Shown piece after piece: positions 1 through 6,307 of a DNA stretch of 10,410 nt. The notes under the pieces were generated by a model that had not been told where the DNA came from, did not search any database, and was given only the letters and a program-made list of their open reading frames with translations. Source of the DNA: Sideroxydans sp. (lineage in GTDB: Bacteria; Pseudomonadota; Gammaproteobacteria; Burkholderiales; Gallionellaceae); assembly GCA_030823965.1 (NCBI GenBank), contig JAVBYP010000229.1:1-10410 (forward strand), written 5' to 3'. Made by a program: the position numbers and the translations under genes. How positions within the stretch are numbered: position 1 is the stretch's first letter; each line of letters starts with the position of its first letter.

Positions 1-508
1 GCGCGCCAAGATCGGCATGGTGTTCCAAAAACCGACTCCGTTCCCGATGTCTATCTACGACAACATCACGTTCGGGGTGAAACTCTACGAAAAACTCAAT
101 CGCAATGAGATGGACGAGCGCGTGGAGTGGGCGCTGAAAAAAGCTGCGCTATGGGGTGAAGTCAAAGACAAACTCAATCAGAGCGGGACGAGCCTATCTG
201 GCGGTCAACAGCAACGCCTATGTATCGCCCGTGCCATTGCGGTTAAACCTCAAGTGCTACTGCTCGACGAACCCACTTCAGCGCTAGATCCCATCTCGAC
301 CGCACATATCGAGAAGCTGATCGACGAACTGAAGAAAGACTTCACCATCGTCATCGTCACACACAACATGCAACAGGCCGCTCGCATCTCCGACTTCACC
401 GCCTATATGTATCTGGGCGATCTGATTGAGTTCGGCGACACCAGCAGCGTGTTCACCAACCCTAAACGCACAGAAACTGAAGACTACATTACGGGTAGGT
501 TTGGATAA
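1..508 (+). CDS. pstB: Phosphate ABC transporter ATP-binding protein PstB (5' truncated by window edge)
   Basis: PstB is the cytoplasmic ATPase that powers the PstSCAB high-affinity phosphate importer. The frame is open from base 2, so the gene starts upstream; the first ATG at base 17 is internal. The 168 visible codons compare with about 257 in E. coli, so roughly 90 residues including Walker A are missing. Visible in order, numbered from the ATG at base 17: the Q-loop (VFQKPTPFP, residues 2-10), the ABC signature LSGGQQQR (60-67), Walker B with catalytic Glu ([13 protein letters not shown], 80-92), the H-loop (IVIVTHN, 111-117), and the PstB-typical C-terminus DYITGRFG. The Q-loop, signature and tail fit PstB better than other ABC ATPases. 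It is convergent with glmM and no phoU follows before the terminator. The last codons AGG, TTT and GGA occur nowhere else in the visible gene, which otherwise uses CGC/CGT, TTC and GGC/GGT/GGG. See the tail repeat at 482-589. Confidence 0.97.
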   Translation, partial: RAKIGMVFQKPTPFPMSIYDNITFGVKLYEKLNRNEMDERVEWALKKAALWGEVKDKLNQSGTSLSGGQQQRLCIARAIAVKPQVLLLDEPTSALDPISTAHIEKLIDELKKDFTIVIVTHNMQQAARISDFTAYMYLGDLIEFGDTSSVFTNPKRTETEDYITGRFG

Positions 509-589
509 CCTGAACGTAATGTAGCGGCGAAGACTTACCTTCAGGTTAGTCGAAGCCACTACATCACTGGTCGCTTCGGTTAATCTGAA
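482..589 (+). repeat. Diverged direct repeat of the pstB 3' end, 75-nt period
   Basis: Bases 482-514 (end of pstB, its stop, and six bases beyond) align without gaps to 557-589 at 25 of 33 positions. The second copy is in the pstB reading frame and encodes HYITGRFG-stop against [12 protein letters not shown]. Apart from the first codon (GAC/CAC), every difference before the stop is synonymous: ATT/ATC, ACG/ACT, AGG/CGC, TTT/TTC, GGA/GGT. Similarity continues past both stops (CTGAA). The downstream copy uses codons typical of the rest of pstB; the copy now in use does not. The longest exact shared run is only seven bases (ACTACAT at 483-489 and 558-564). The spacer 515-556 also carries inverted pieces of the first copy. 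The origin is inferred, not seen: an old insertion, tail replacement or recombination with another pstB allele. Confidence 0.85.
484..524 (+). other. Nested inverted repeat across the pstB stop codon
   Basis: Bases 484-493 (CTACATTACG) pair perfectly with 515-524 (CGTAATGTAG). Inside that stem, 497-501 (AGGTT) pair with 507-511 (AACCT). Competing pairings exist: 506-514 with 540-548 (nine perfect pairs) and 519-528 with 555-564 (nine of ten). The structure lies over the last five codons and stop of pstB, upstream of the real terminator, and has no U-run of its own. It could shape the pst mRNA 3' end, or be a by-product of the event that duplicated the tail. Confidence 0.5.
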
Positions 590-599
590 ATCTCACCTC

Positions 600-638
600 A
601 AATGCAAAATGCCGAGCGATGCTCGGCGTTTTGCATTT
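600..638. terminator. Bidirectional intrinsic terminator between pstB and glmM
   Basis: An uninterrupted stem of about 17 bp (one G-T wobble) is formed by 600-616 and 622-638. The GC-rich core is GCCGAGC/GCTCGGC, and the outer arms are A-rich (AAATGCAAAA) and T-rich (TTTTGCATTT). On either strand the GC core is followed by a run of T, so it can stop pst transcripts from the left and folP-glmM transcripts from the right. It sits in the gap between the two convergent genes, where a shared terminator is expected. Confidence 0.9.
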
Positions 639-654
639 AAGGGCATAGAGTGAC

Positions 655-2010
655 TTATACCGCCACTGCTTTGACCACCGCAGCGATCTTCTCCGCACAC
701 TGCTTCACCAACGATCCGTCCTCCCCCTCGACCATTACGCGCAATAATGGCTCTGTGCCCGAGGGGCGCAACAGTACGCGACCTTTTCCATTCAATGCCT
801 TTTCAGCCTCATCTGATGCAGCTTTGACCTCTGCACGATCCAGCAACTCCGCCGCCTTACCTGTCACACGAACGTTAATGAGTATCTGCGGATACATCAC
901 CAGATCTTGCGCGACTTCAGCAAGATTTTGCTTGCTACAACGTAAGGCTTCCAACACTTGCAATGCGGAGACGATGCCATCGCCCGTACTGTGCTTATCC
1001 AAACAGATGATGTGACCTGAATTCTCCCCGCCCAGTTGCCAACCCTTTTGCTGTAGCAACTCCATCACATATCGGTCGCCCACCTTGGCGCGCGCGAACG
1101 GGATACCCAATCTCTGCATGGCATGTTCAAAGGCAAGATTGGTCATCAGTGTACCAACCATACCGCCTTTCATCGTGCCTTGTGCTTGACGATGCTTGGC
1201 AATGACATAGAGCAGTTGGTCACCGTCATACAGCTTGCCTTGCGCATCAACCATGATGAGTCGGTCACCATCGCCATCCAATGCCAGACCGATATCCGCA
1301 TTGTTCTCAACGACCGCCTTTTGTAGGTTCTGTGGCTTGGTCGCACCGTAACCGTCGTTGATGTTCTTGCCATTCGGTTGCGCGCCGATGGTGACCACAT
1401 CCGCCCCCAGCTCGTGGAACACGTGACCTGCGATGTGATAGGTCGCTCCATGCGCACAGTCCACCACGATCTTCAATCCGCGCAGATTCATGTCCGCCGG
1501 GAAGGTGCTCTTACAGAATTCGATGTAACGTCCGACTGCGTCGTCTAGGCGCTTCGCCTTACCCAAACCTTCGGAAGGATTGGTCTGCATCGGCTTATCC
1601 AACTCATCTTCGATCGCGGTCTCGATCGCATCAGGCAGTTTAGTACCATTGCCTGAGAAGAACTTGATGCCATTGTCTTCGAATGGATTGTGAGAAGCCG
1701 AGATCACTACGCCAGCCTGCAAACGCAATGCACGAGTGAGATACGCCACCGCCGGAGTGGGTATCGGGCCAGCCAGATAGACATCGATGCCTGCAGCGAT
1801 CAATCCTGCCTCCAAGGCGGATTCCAACATATAACCCGAGATACGCGTGTCTTTGCCAATGAGCACCGCAGGGCGATCACCCTGTGTGTGTTCTGCACTC
1901 GCCAGCACCTTGCCAGCCGCATAACCCAAATGCATCACGAACTGCGGCGTGATGGGATGATCACCTACACGACCACGCACACCATCTGTCCCGAAATATT
2001 TTCTGCTCAT
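655..2010 (-). CDS. glmM: Phosphoglucosamine mutase
   Basis: GlmM interconverts glucosamine-6-phosphate and glucosamine-1-phosphate in the cytosol, on the route to UDP-GlcNAc for peptidoglycan and LPS. The 451-residue length is normal (E. coli 445). The family landmarks are intact: the N-terminal [10 protein letters not shown] (4-13), the active-site phosphoserine S106 in ISASHNP (103-109), the Mg-binding DGDGDR (245-250), the sugar-binding GGENSGH (327-333), and the phosphate-binding RPSGTEP (415-421). The ATG at 2010 overlaps the folP stop as ATGA. A GAGGAAAG Shine-Dalgarno at about 2021-2014 lies inside the last folP codons, so translation is probably coupled to folP. The pairing folP-glmM is conserved in E. 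coli, where secG follows; here the next gene is the convergent pstB. Transcription ends at the 600-638 terminator. Confidence 0.97.
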   Translation of the reverse strand: MSRKYFGTDGVRGRVGDHPITPQFVMHLGYAAGKVLASAEHTQGDRPAVLIGKDTRISGYMLESALEAGLIAAGIDVYLAGPIPTPAVAYLTRALRLQAGVVISASHNPFEDNGIKFFSGNGTKLPDAIETAIEDELDKPMQTNPSEGLGKAKRLDDAVGRYIEFCKSTFPADMNLRGLKIVVDCAHGATYHIAGHVFHELGADVVTIGAQPNGKNINDGYGATKPQNLQKAVVENNADIGLALDGDGDRLIMVDAQGKLYDGDQLLYVIAKHRQAQGTMKGGMVGTLMTNLAFEHAMQRLGIPFARAKVGDRYVMELLQQKGWQLGGENSGHIICLDKHSTGDGIVSALQVLEALRCSKQNLAEVAQDLVMYPQILINVRVTGKAAELLDRAEVKAASDEAEKALNGKGRVLLRPSGTEPLLRVMVEGEDGSLVKQCAEKIAAVVKAVAV

Positions 2011-2834
2011 CGTCTTTCCTCTTTCACTGCTTGCAAAATCTTCAACGCATCGACCGTCTCTCGCACATCATGCACTCGCATGATGGATGCACCACGCTGC
2101 ACCGCCAAGATCGCTGCGGCAACACTCGCCGCCACGCGATCATCGACATCACGTCCGGTGAGCGCCCCCAACATTGATTTACGCGACAACCCAGCCAAGA
2201 TCGGCACACCCAAAGCGTTCAGTGCATCCAGATGACTCAATAGTTCGAGATTATGCTCGATCGTCTTGCCAAACCCGAAACCAGGATCGATGACGATGCG
2301 CTCGCGCACCACACCAGCAACCTCAAGGGCTGTGACACGTTCTTGCAAGAATGCGCTCACCTCTTCCATCACATTTTGATAGACAGGTTTCTGCTGCATC
2401 GTCTCTGGGCTCCCCTGCTTGTGCATCAAGCACACCGCCGCATCGCTACCTAGGACTACCTCGATCGCACCTTCCGACTGCAATGCATTCACATCATTCA
2501 CCATACTCGCACCGGCCGCTAGCGCAGCACGCATCACGGATGGTTTGTAGGTGTCGATAGAGATCGGGACTGGAATGCCATGCAATCCTTCGATCACAGG
2601 CAGCACCCTGTCCAATTCTTCTTGCTCGCCGACCCTCGCTGCGCCGGGACGCGTGGATTCTCCGCCGATATCGAGAATATCTGCGCCCTCCGCCATCAAT
2701 CGCTGCGCATGGTCGATAGCAGCTTGAGTCGAAGCATGACGCCCACCATCCGAGAAGGAATCAGGCGTGACATTGACGATGCCCATCACAAGTGGGCGGG
2801 AAAGATCGAAATTGAATTTACCGCAATGGAACAT
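2007..2834 (-). CDS. folP: Dihydropteroate synthase
   Basis: FolP condenses 6-hydroxymethyl-7,8-dihydropterin pyrophosphate with p-aminobenzoate to give dihydropteroate; it is the folate-pathway enzyme blocked by sulfonamides. The 275-residue length is typical. Motifs along the TIM barrel: [15 protein letters not shown] (17-31), the diphosphate/pABA loop region [12 protein letters not shown] (53-64), NDVNAL (113-118), DPGFGFGK (183-190), SRKSMLG (218-224 region) and RVHDV (253-257). The ATG at 2834 leaves the usual 16-residue lead into the first motif, and no in-frame start lies just upstream. The start has no recognisable Shine-Dalgarno: only TTCCTT separates it from a strong hairpin (2841-2860). 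It follows ftsH by 32 nt and overlaps glmM by 4 nt. Whether folP is mainly expressed by readthrough from ftsH is inference. Confidence 0.97.
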   Translation of the reverse strand: MFHCGKFNFDLSRPLVMGIVNVTPDSFSDGGRHASTQAAIDHAQRLMAEGADILDIGGESTRPGAARVGEQEELDRVLPVIEGLHGIPVPISIDTYKPSVMRAALAAGASMVNDVNALQSEGAIEVVLGSDAAVCLMHKQGSPETMQQKPVYQNVMEEVSAFLQERVTALEVAGVVRERIVIDPGFGFGKTIEHNLELLSHLDALNALGVPILAGLSRKSMLGALTGRDVDDRVAASVAAAILAVQRGASIMRVHDVRETVDALKILQAVKEERR

Positions 2835-2840
2835 AAGGAA

Positions 2841-2860
2841 ACGGGGACCGAAGTCCCCGT
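2841..2860 (-). terminator. C(UUCG)G-capped hairpin between ftsH and folP, possible attenuator
   Basis: Read on the minus strand, ACGGGGAC (2860-2853) and GTCCCCGT (2848-2841) form a perfect 8-bp stem closed by TTCG. This gives the extra-stable C(UUCG)G tetraloop. It is followed by TTTCCTT, an imperfect U-rich tail, and the folP ATG six bases after the stem. The ftsH stop is seven bases upstream of the stem. It may partially terminate ftsH transcripts, protect their 3' end, or set folP translation. Stem and loop are certain; the function is inferred. Confidence 0.6.
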
Positions 2861-2866
2861 ATGGAA

Positions 2867-4765
2867 TTAAACGTTCTCAGCAGGTTGATCTACTACTGGC
2901 ACAACTGGTGCATCGTCTTTCGGCGGCTCAGTCGTCTTATTCGATTGACTTGGTTTAGGCTCACGTGGTGGTTTCCCAGACATGATGTCGTCGATCTGGT
3001 CGGCATCTATGGTCTCCCACTCCAACAAGGCTTTGGTCATCGCTTCCATCTTGTCGCGATTCTCTTCAATGAGCTTTCTGGCCAAGGCATATTGCTCATC
3101 AAGGATGCGACGAATCTCGGCATCCACCTTCTGCATGGTGGTCTCGGAGATGTTCTTATGCGTAGTGACTGAGCGGCCTAGGAACACTTCGCCTTCGTTC
3201 TCGCCGTACACCATCGTTCCCAACGCTTCAGACATGCCCCATTGGGTGACCATCTTGCGAGCCATATCGGTTGCACGCTCGAAGTCATTCGATGCACCCG
3301 TGGTCATCTGGCCCATGAACACCTCTTCAGCGATGCGTCCACCAAACAAAACGGTGATAGTGGAAAGGATTCGGACCTTATCCATGCTGTAACGATCTTC
3401 CGAAGGTAGCTGCATGGTCAATCCCAATGCACGACCGCGCGGAATGATGGTGACTTTATGGACTGGATCGGTCTTCGGCATCAAGCGAGCAACCAATGCA
3501 TGACCGGATTCGTGGTACGCCGTATTACGACGCTCTTCTTCTGGCATCACCATCGAACGGCGTTCTGCGCCCATGAAAATCTTGTCTTTTGCCGATTCAA
3601 AATCATCCATCTCAACGAAACGTTTACCGCGACGTGCTGCGAACAACGCTGCCTCGTTGACCAGATTGGCCAAGTCCGCACCGGACATGCCAGGCGTTCC
3701 ACGCGCCAACACATTGGCATTCACGTCGGGCGCACACGGCACTTTGCGCATATGCACCATCAGGATCTGCTCACGACCACGAATGTCTGGCAATGGCACG
3801 ACCACTTGACGGTCAAAGCGGCCTGGACGCAACAGCGCAGCATCCAACACATCAGGACGGTTGGTCGCGGCGATCACGATCACACCGCTTGCGCCTTCAA
3901 AACCATCCATCTCGACCAGCAAAGCGTTCAATGTTTGTTCGCGCTCATCATTGCCGCCGCCCAAACCAGCGCCGCGTTGACGACCAACTGCGTCGATCTC
4001 ATCGATGAAGATGATGCAAGGTGCATGTTTCTTAGCCTGTTCGAACATGTCGCGCACACGCGCTGCGCCGACACCGACGAACATCTCCACGAAGTCAGAA
4101 CCCGAGATGGAGAAGAACGGCACCTTAGCCTCGCCCGCGATGGCTTTGGCCAGCAAAGTCTTACCGGTACCTGGGCTACCCACCATCAACACGCCTCTAG
4201 GGATACGGCCGCCCAGATTCTGGAACTTGGTCGGATCGCGCAGGAAATCGACCAGCTCAGAGACTTCTTCTTTAGCCTCATCACAACCCGCCACATCAGC
4301 GAACGTCACACGTTCTTTGGCCTCATCCAACAATCGCGCCTTGCTCTTGCCGAACGAGAACGCGCCACCTTTGCCGCCACCTTGCATCTGACGCATGAAG
4401 AATATCCATACGCCGATCAGCAACAGCATGGGGAACCAAGAGATGAACACTTGACTGAGGAAACTTTGCTCTTCTTCTGGCTTAGCTTCGACCTTCACAC
4501 CATTCTTGAGCAGATCAGAGACCAACCAGATGTCGCTAGGAGCGAATGTAGTGATGCGCTTTCCGTCAGTGGTCGTCGCTTTCAAAGTACGACCTTCGAT
4601 GGTCACCTTGTCGACATTCCCAGCCTTCACCTCGTCCAAGAATTGCGAATAATCCAATTGCACCTGCGCTGTCGATTGCTGACGCGCATTGAATTGGTTG
4701 AATACGGTCATCAACACCAAAGCCACGACCATCCAGATTCCGACACTCTTGAATAGATTGTTCAC
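2867..4765 (-). CDS. ftsH: ATP-dependent zinc metalloprotease FtsH
   Basis: FtsH is the membrane-anchored hexameric AAA+ protease that degrades misassembled membrane proteins and regulators such as LpxC and sigma-32 in E. coli. The 632 residues fit the family. Order: TM1 (about 8-22), periplasmic domain (25-100), TM2 (103-124), Walker A GSPGTGKT (196-203, Ser where E. coli has Pro), Walker B IIFIDE (251-256), pore loop MFVGVG (228-233), arginine fingers R313 and R316 in LLRPGRFDR, zinc site HESGH (418-422) and third ligand D494 in TGASND. A Pro-rich, probably disordered tail covers 597-632. It starts with GTG; AAGGAG five bases upstream and the first residues ([10 protein letters not shown]) before TM1 support this choice. 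It lies 51 nt after rlmE with its own likely promoter at 4799-4827. rlmE-ftsH-folP-glmM is also the E. coli order. Confidence 0.98.
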   Translation of the reverse strand: MNNLFKSVGIWMVVALVLMTVFNQFNARQQSTAQVQLDYSQFLDEVKAGNVDKVTIEGRTLKATTTDGKRITTFAPSDIWLVSDLLKNGVKVEAKPEEEQSFLSQVFISWFPMLLLIGVWIFFMRQMQGGGKGGAFSFGKSKARLLDEAKERVTFADVAGCDEAKEEVSELVDFLRDPTKFQNLGGRIPRGVLMVGSPGTGKTLLAKAIAGEAKVPFFSISGSDFVEMFVGVGAARVRDMFEQAKKHAPCIIFIDEIDAVGRQRGAGLGGGNDEREQTLNALLVEMDGFEGASGVIVIAATNRPDVLDAALLRPGRFDRQVVVPLPDIRGREQILMVHMRKVPCAPDVNANVLARGTPGMSGADLANLVNEAALFAARRGKRFVEMDDFESAKDKIFMGAERRSMVMPEEERRNTAYHESGHALVARLMPKTDPVHKVTIIPRGRALGLTMQLPSEDRYSMDKVRILSTITVLFGGRIAEEVFMGQMTTGASNDFERATDMARKMVTQWGMSEALGTMVYGENEGEVFLGRSVTTHKNISETTMQKVDAEIRRILDEQYALARKLIEENRDKMEAMTKALLEWETIDADQIDDIMSGKPPREPKPSQSNKTTEPPKDDAPVVPVVDQPAENV

Positions 4766-4770
4766 ACTTG

Positions 4771-4776
4771 CTCCTT
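4771..4776 (-). promoter_or_regulatory. Shine-Dalgarno AAGGAG fixing the GTG start of ftsH
   Basis: AAGGAG reads 4776-4771 on the minus strand, five bases before the GTG at 4765-4763. It is the best ribosome binding site in the window and decides for the GTG start. Confidence 0.85.
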
Positions 4777-4798
4777 ACCGAGCGAAAAACGAAGTTGC

Positions 4799-4827
4799 AT
4801 TAGACACTGTCCGTGCTTATTTCTCAA
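4799..4827 (-). promoter_or_regulatory. Sigma-70-type promoter for ftsH, overlapping the rlmE 3' end
   Basis: On the minus strand, TTGAGA (4827-4822, five of six with TTGACA) is separated by exactly 17 bp from TCTAAT (4804-4799, five of six with TATAAT). The -35 box lies in the last codons of rlmE and the -10 box lies in the intergenic gap. The implied start near 4792 gives a leader of about 27 nt containing the AAGGAG site. The CTTGAG at the -35 recalls a heat-shock sigma-32 box, but no CCCCAT-like -10 follows at the right distance, so a housekeeping promoter is favoured. Confidence 0.6.
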
Positions 4828-5440
4828 GCTTGCCCAGACCGACCAGATACTGTTCACTGCTGCGATCACGCGATGCTTTAGGCTTACGCGTGACCACTTT
4901 CTCAAAGTGGCCTCGTGCCAACTTCAGATAGTCCTCGAACCCGACACCTTGGAATATCTTCACCACGAATGAACCACCAGGAGCGAGATGTTTGGCAGCA
5001 AAGTCCAAAGCCAACTCAGCTAGATACATCGAGCGCGCCTGATCCGCAGAACCTACGCCACTGATATTGGGGGCCATATCCGACATTACAAGACCAATCT
5101 GACGTCCGTCCAGCATCTTTTCGAGCTGAGCCAAGACGCTGTCTTCACGGAAATCGCCTTGGATGAACTCGACTCGAGGAAGCGGATGCAAAGGCAGCAG
5201 ATCCAACGCGATGATGCGACCATGCATGCCCATCTTCTTGGCAACCACCTGACACCAGCCCCCTGGCGTGGCGCCAAGGTCGACCACCACCATGCCGGGC
5301 TTGATCAGATTGTCGCGCTCGTCCAACTCCATCAGCTTATAGGCGGCACGCGAACGGTAACCTTCCTTCTGTGCACGCTGCACGTAAGGGTCGTTCACAT
5401 GCTCTTGCATCCATTGTTTGCTGGTTTTAGTAGCCTTCAT
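4817..5440 (-). CDS. rlmE: 23S rRNA (uridine-2552 2'-O)-methyltransferase RlmE (RrmJ/FtsJ)
   Basis: RlmE 2'-O-methylates U2552 in the A-loop of 23S rRNA late in 50S assembly, using SAM. The 207-residue length matches the family (E. coli 209). The Rossmann SAM motif DLGATPGGW is at 54-62. The catalytic K-D-K-E tetrad is visible as K35 (RAAYKL), D121 (SDMAPN), K161 (VVKIFQG) and E196 (SSEQYLVG), and DFRED (96-100) matches the second SAM-contact region. The ATG at 5440 gives the normal N-terminus ([10 protein letters not shown]). No clear Shine-Dalgarno precedes it (CTAAACG lies directly upstream). It is divergent from yhbY across 34 bp, the same arrangement as in E. coli. ftsH follows after 51 nt and has its own promoter, so the two may be only partly co-transcribed. 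Confidence 0.97.
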   Translation of the reverse strand: MKATKTSKQWMQEHVNDPYVQRAQKEGYRSRAAYKLMELDERDNLIKPGMVVVDLGATPGGWCQVVAKKMGMHGRIIALDLLPLHPLPRVEFIQGDFREDSVLAQLEKMLDGRQIGLVMSDMAPNISGVGSADQARSMYLAELALDFAAKHLAPGGSFVVKIFQGVGFEDYLKLARGHFEKVVTRKPKASRDRSSEQYLVGLGKLEK

Positions 5441-5444
5441 CGTT

Positions 5445-5450
5445 TAGAAT
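5445..5450 (+). promoter_or_regulatory. Candidate -10 element for yhbY in the 34-bp divergent gap
   Basis: TAGAAT matches TATAAT at five of six. A start near 5457 would give a leader of about 18 nt containing GAAGGA (5464-5469), which lies five bases before the yhbY ATG. The -35 position at 17-bp spacing (TGGTTT, 5422-5427) is poor and lies inside rlmE. No convincing opposing promoter for rlmE was found in the gap. Confidence 0.35.
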
Positions 5451-5474
5451 CCGCGCCTTAATTGAAGGAATGCC

Positions 5475-5819
5475 ATGTTGAACCTCTCCGTATCACAGCG
5501 CCTCGAACTCAAAGGTCGCGCCCATGCTCTCAAACCCATCGTCATCATCGGCAATGCCGGTCTGACACCCTCCGTTTTGGATGAGATCGAGCGTACCCTT
5601 AAAAGCCACGACTTGCTGAAGGTTCGTGTGATGAATGATGACCGCGAAGCACGCGCCACCATGCTGACTGATATCTGCGAAGTATTGAATGCAGGGCCTG
5701 TACAACATATCGGCAAGATATTAGTGATCTACCGCCCGCTTGCCGTCGCTATCGCCAAAGCACCAAAGAGACGCTCAGGCAAAGCACTCACCAAGAAGCA
5801 GTTGGGAAGTCGTACTTAA
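5475..5819 (+). CDS. yhbY: YhbY-family CRM-domain RNA-binding protein (50S assembly)
   Basis: YhbY is a small CRM-domain protein that binds pre-50S ribosomal particles. The CRM fold covers about residues 3-97: an N-terminal LSVSQRLELKGRAHALKP region and the RNA-binding GxxG loop GNAG (26-29) after PIVIIG. IYRP (85-88) marks the last strand. A basic extension (KRRSGKALTKKQ, 98-109) follows and could add RNA contacts. The 114-residue length is slightly above E. coli (97), the difference being this tail. The ATG at 5475 has GAAGGA five bases upstream; another ATG at 5470 is out of frame. It is divergent from rlmE, another 50S maturation factor, so shared regulation makes sense. Its TAA ends at 5819, directly against the greA stop on the other strand, with no terminator between them. 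Confidence 0.95.
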   Translation: MLNLSVSQRLELKGRAHALKPIVIIGNAGLTPSVLDEIERTLKSHDLLKVRVMNDDREARATMLTDICEVLNAGPVQHIGKILVIYRPLAVAIAKAPKRRSGKALTKKQLGSRT

Positions 5820-5846
5820 CTAGATATATTGGACTTCGACGACTTC
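5806..5846. other. Inverted repeat spanning the abutting yhbY and greA stop codons
   Basis: GAAGTCGT (5806-5813) is the perfect inverse of ACGACTTC (5839-5846). A shorter alternative partner is GACTTC (5832-5837). The 25-nt AT-rich loop holds both stop codons. There is no T-run after either arm, so it is at best a weak terminator; chance is possible. Confidence 0.25.
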
Positions 5847-6296
5847 GTATTCACGCACCCCACCCGGCGCTTGCACTTCCGCCACATCACCGCTGGATTT
5901 ACCGATTAGCGCACGCGCGATAGGGGAGCTGATGGATATCTTGCGCTTCTTGATATCCGCTTCATCATCCCCCACGATCTGGTAGGTCACCACGTCGCCA
6001 TTGTTCACATCTTCCAACACCACGGTCGAACCGAACACACAGCGACCATCCGCATTCAGCGTCTTGGGATCGATGATCTGAGCGCTACCCAGCTTGAATT
6101 CCAGCTCGATGATGCGCCCTTCAACGAAAGATTGTTTTTCCTTGGCTGCTTCGTATTCCGCGTTCTCTGACAGGTCGCCCTGAGCACGCGCTTCCGAGAT
6201 GGCATTGATCACCGCAGGACGTTCCACCGTCTTCAGGTTGTGCAATTCTTTGCGCAATGTTTCAGCGCCGACTACCGTCAATGGGACCTTACTCAT
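5820..6296 (-). CDS. greA: Transcription elongation factor GreA
   Basis: GreA enters the RNA polymerase secondary channel and stimulates cleavage of backtracked RNA so elongation can resume. The 158-residue length is exactly family size. The N-terminal coiled coil (about 8-75) carries the tip GDLSENAEY (40-48) with the two essential acidic residues D41 and E44. The C-terminal FKBP-like domain (about 80-158) includes SPIARALIGKSSGD (123-136). The ATG at 6296 is preceded by AAGGAAG (6309-6303), six bases upstream and overlapping the carB stop. The carB-greA gap is 11 nt, so the gene is very probably in the carAB operon and may be translationally coupled. The TAG stop (5822-5820) abuts the yhbY stop. 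I recall that some betaproteobacteria carry a small membrane-protein gene (DUF4149) between greA and yhbY; it is absent here. Confidence 0.98.
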   Translation of the reverse strand: MSKVPLTVVGAETLRKELHNLKTVERPAVINAISEARAQGDLSENAEYEAAKEKQSFVEGRIIELEFKLGSAQIIDPKTLNADGRCVFGSTVVLEDVNNGDVVTYQIVGDDEADIKKRKISISSPIARALIGKSSGDVAEVQAPGGVREYEVVEVQYI

Positions 6297-6307
6297 GGGA
6301 TGCTTCC

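Noticed and set aside
196..203. Possible second, short CDS reading through the pstB stop to 583
   Set aside because: The 25-codon extension after the TAA has no start or ribosome binding site of its own. Stop-codon readthrough has no sequence support beyond the tail duplication. It is treated as a repeat, not a gene. (Position given is within pstB; the extension itself is 509-583.)
4171..4180. Ser for Pro in the FtsH Walker A (GSPGTGKT) and HESGH instead of HEAGH
   Set aside because: All catalytic residues (Lys, Thr, both His, Glu) are kept. I regard these as lineage variants, not signs of altered activity.
3458..4756. Long open frame of 432 codons on the + strand opposite ftsH
   Set aside because: It lies entirely antisense to a full-length, motif-complete ftsH. 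The predicted protein is rich in His, Thr, Gln and Arg with no recognisable domain, as expected for a codon-bias shadow.
5456..5467. CCTTAATTGAA shared between the rlmE-yhbY gap and the carB-greA junction (about 6306-6316)
   Set aside because: Eleven bases, of which the second instance is explained by the last carB codons, its stop and the greA Shine-Dalgarno. Two occurrences are too little for a regulatory motif.
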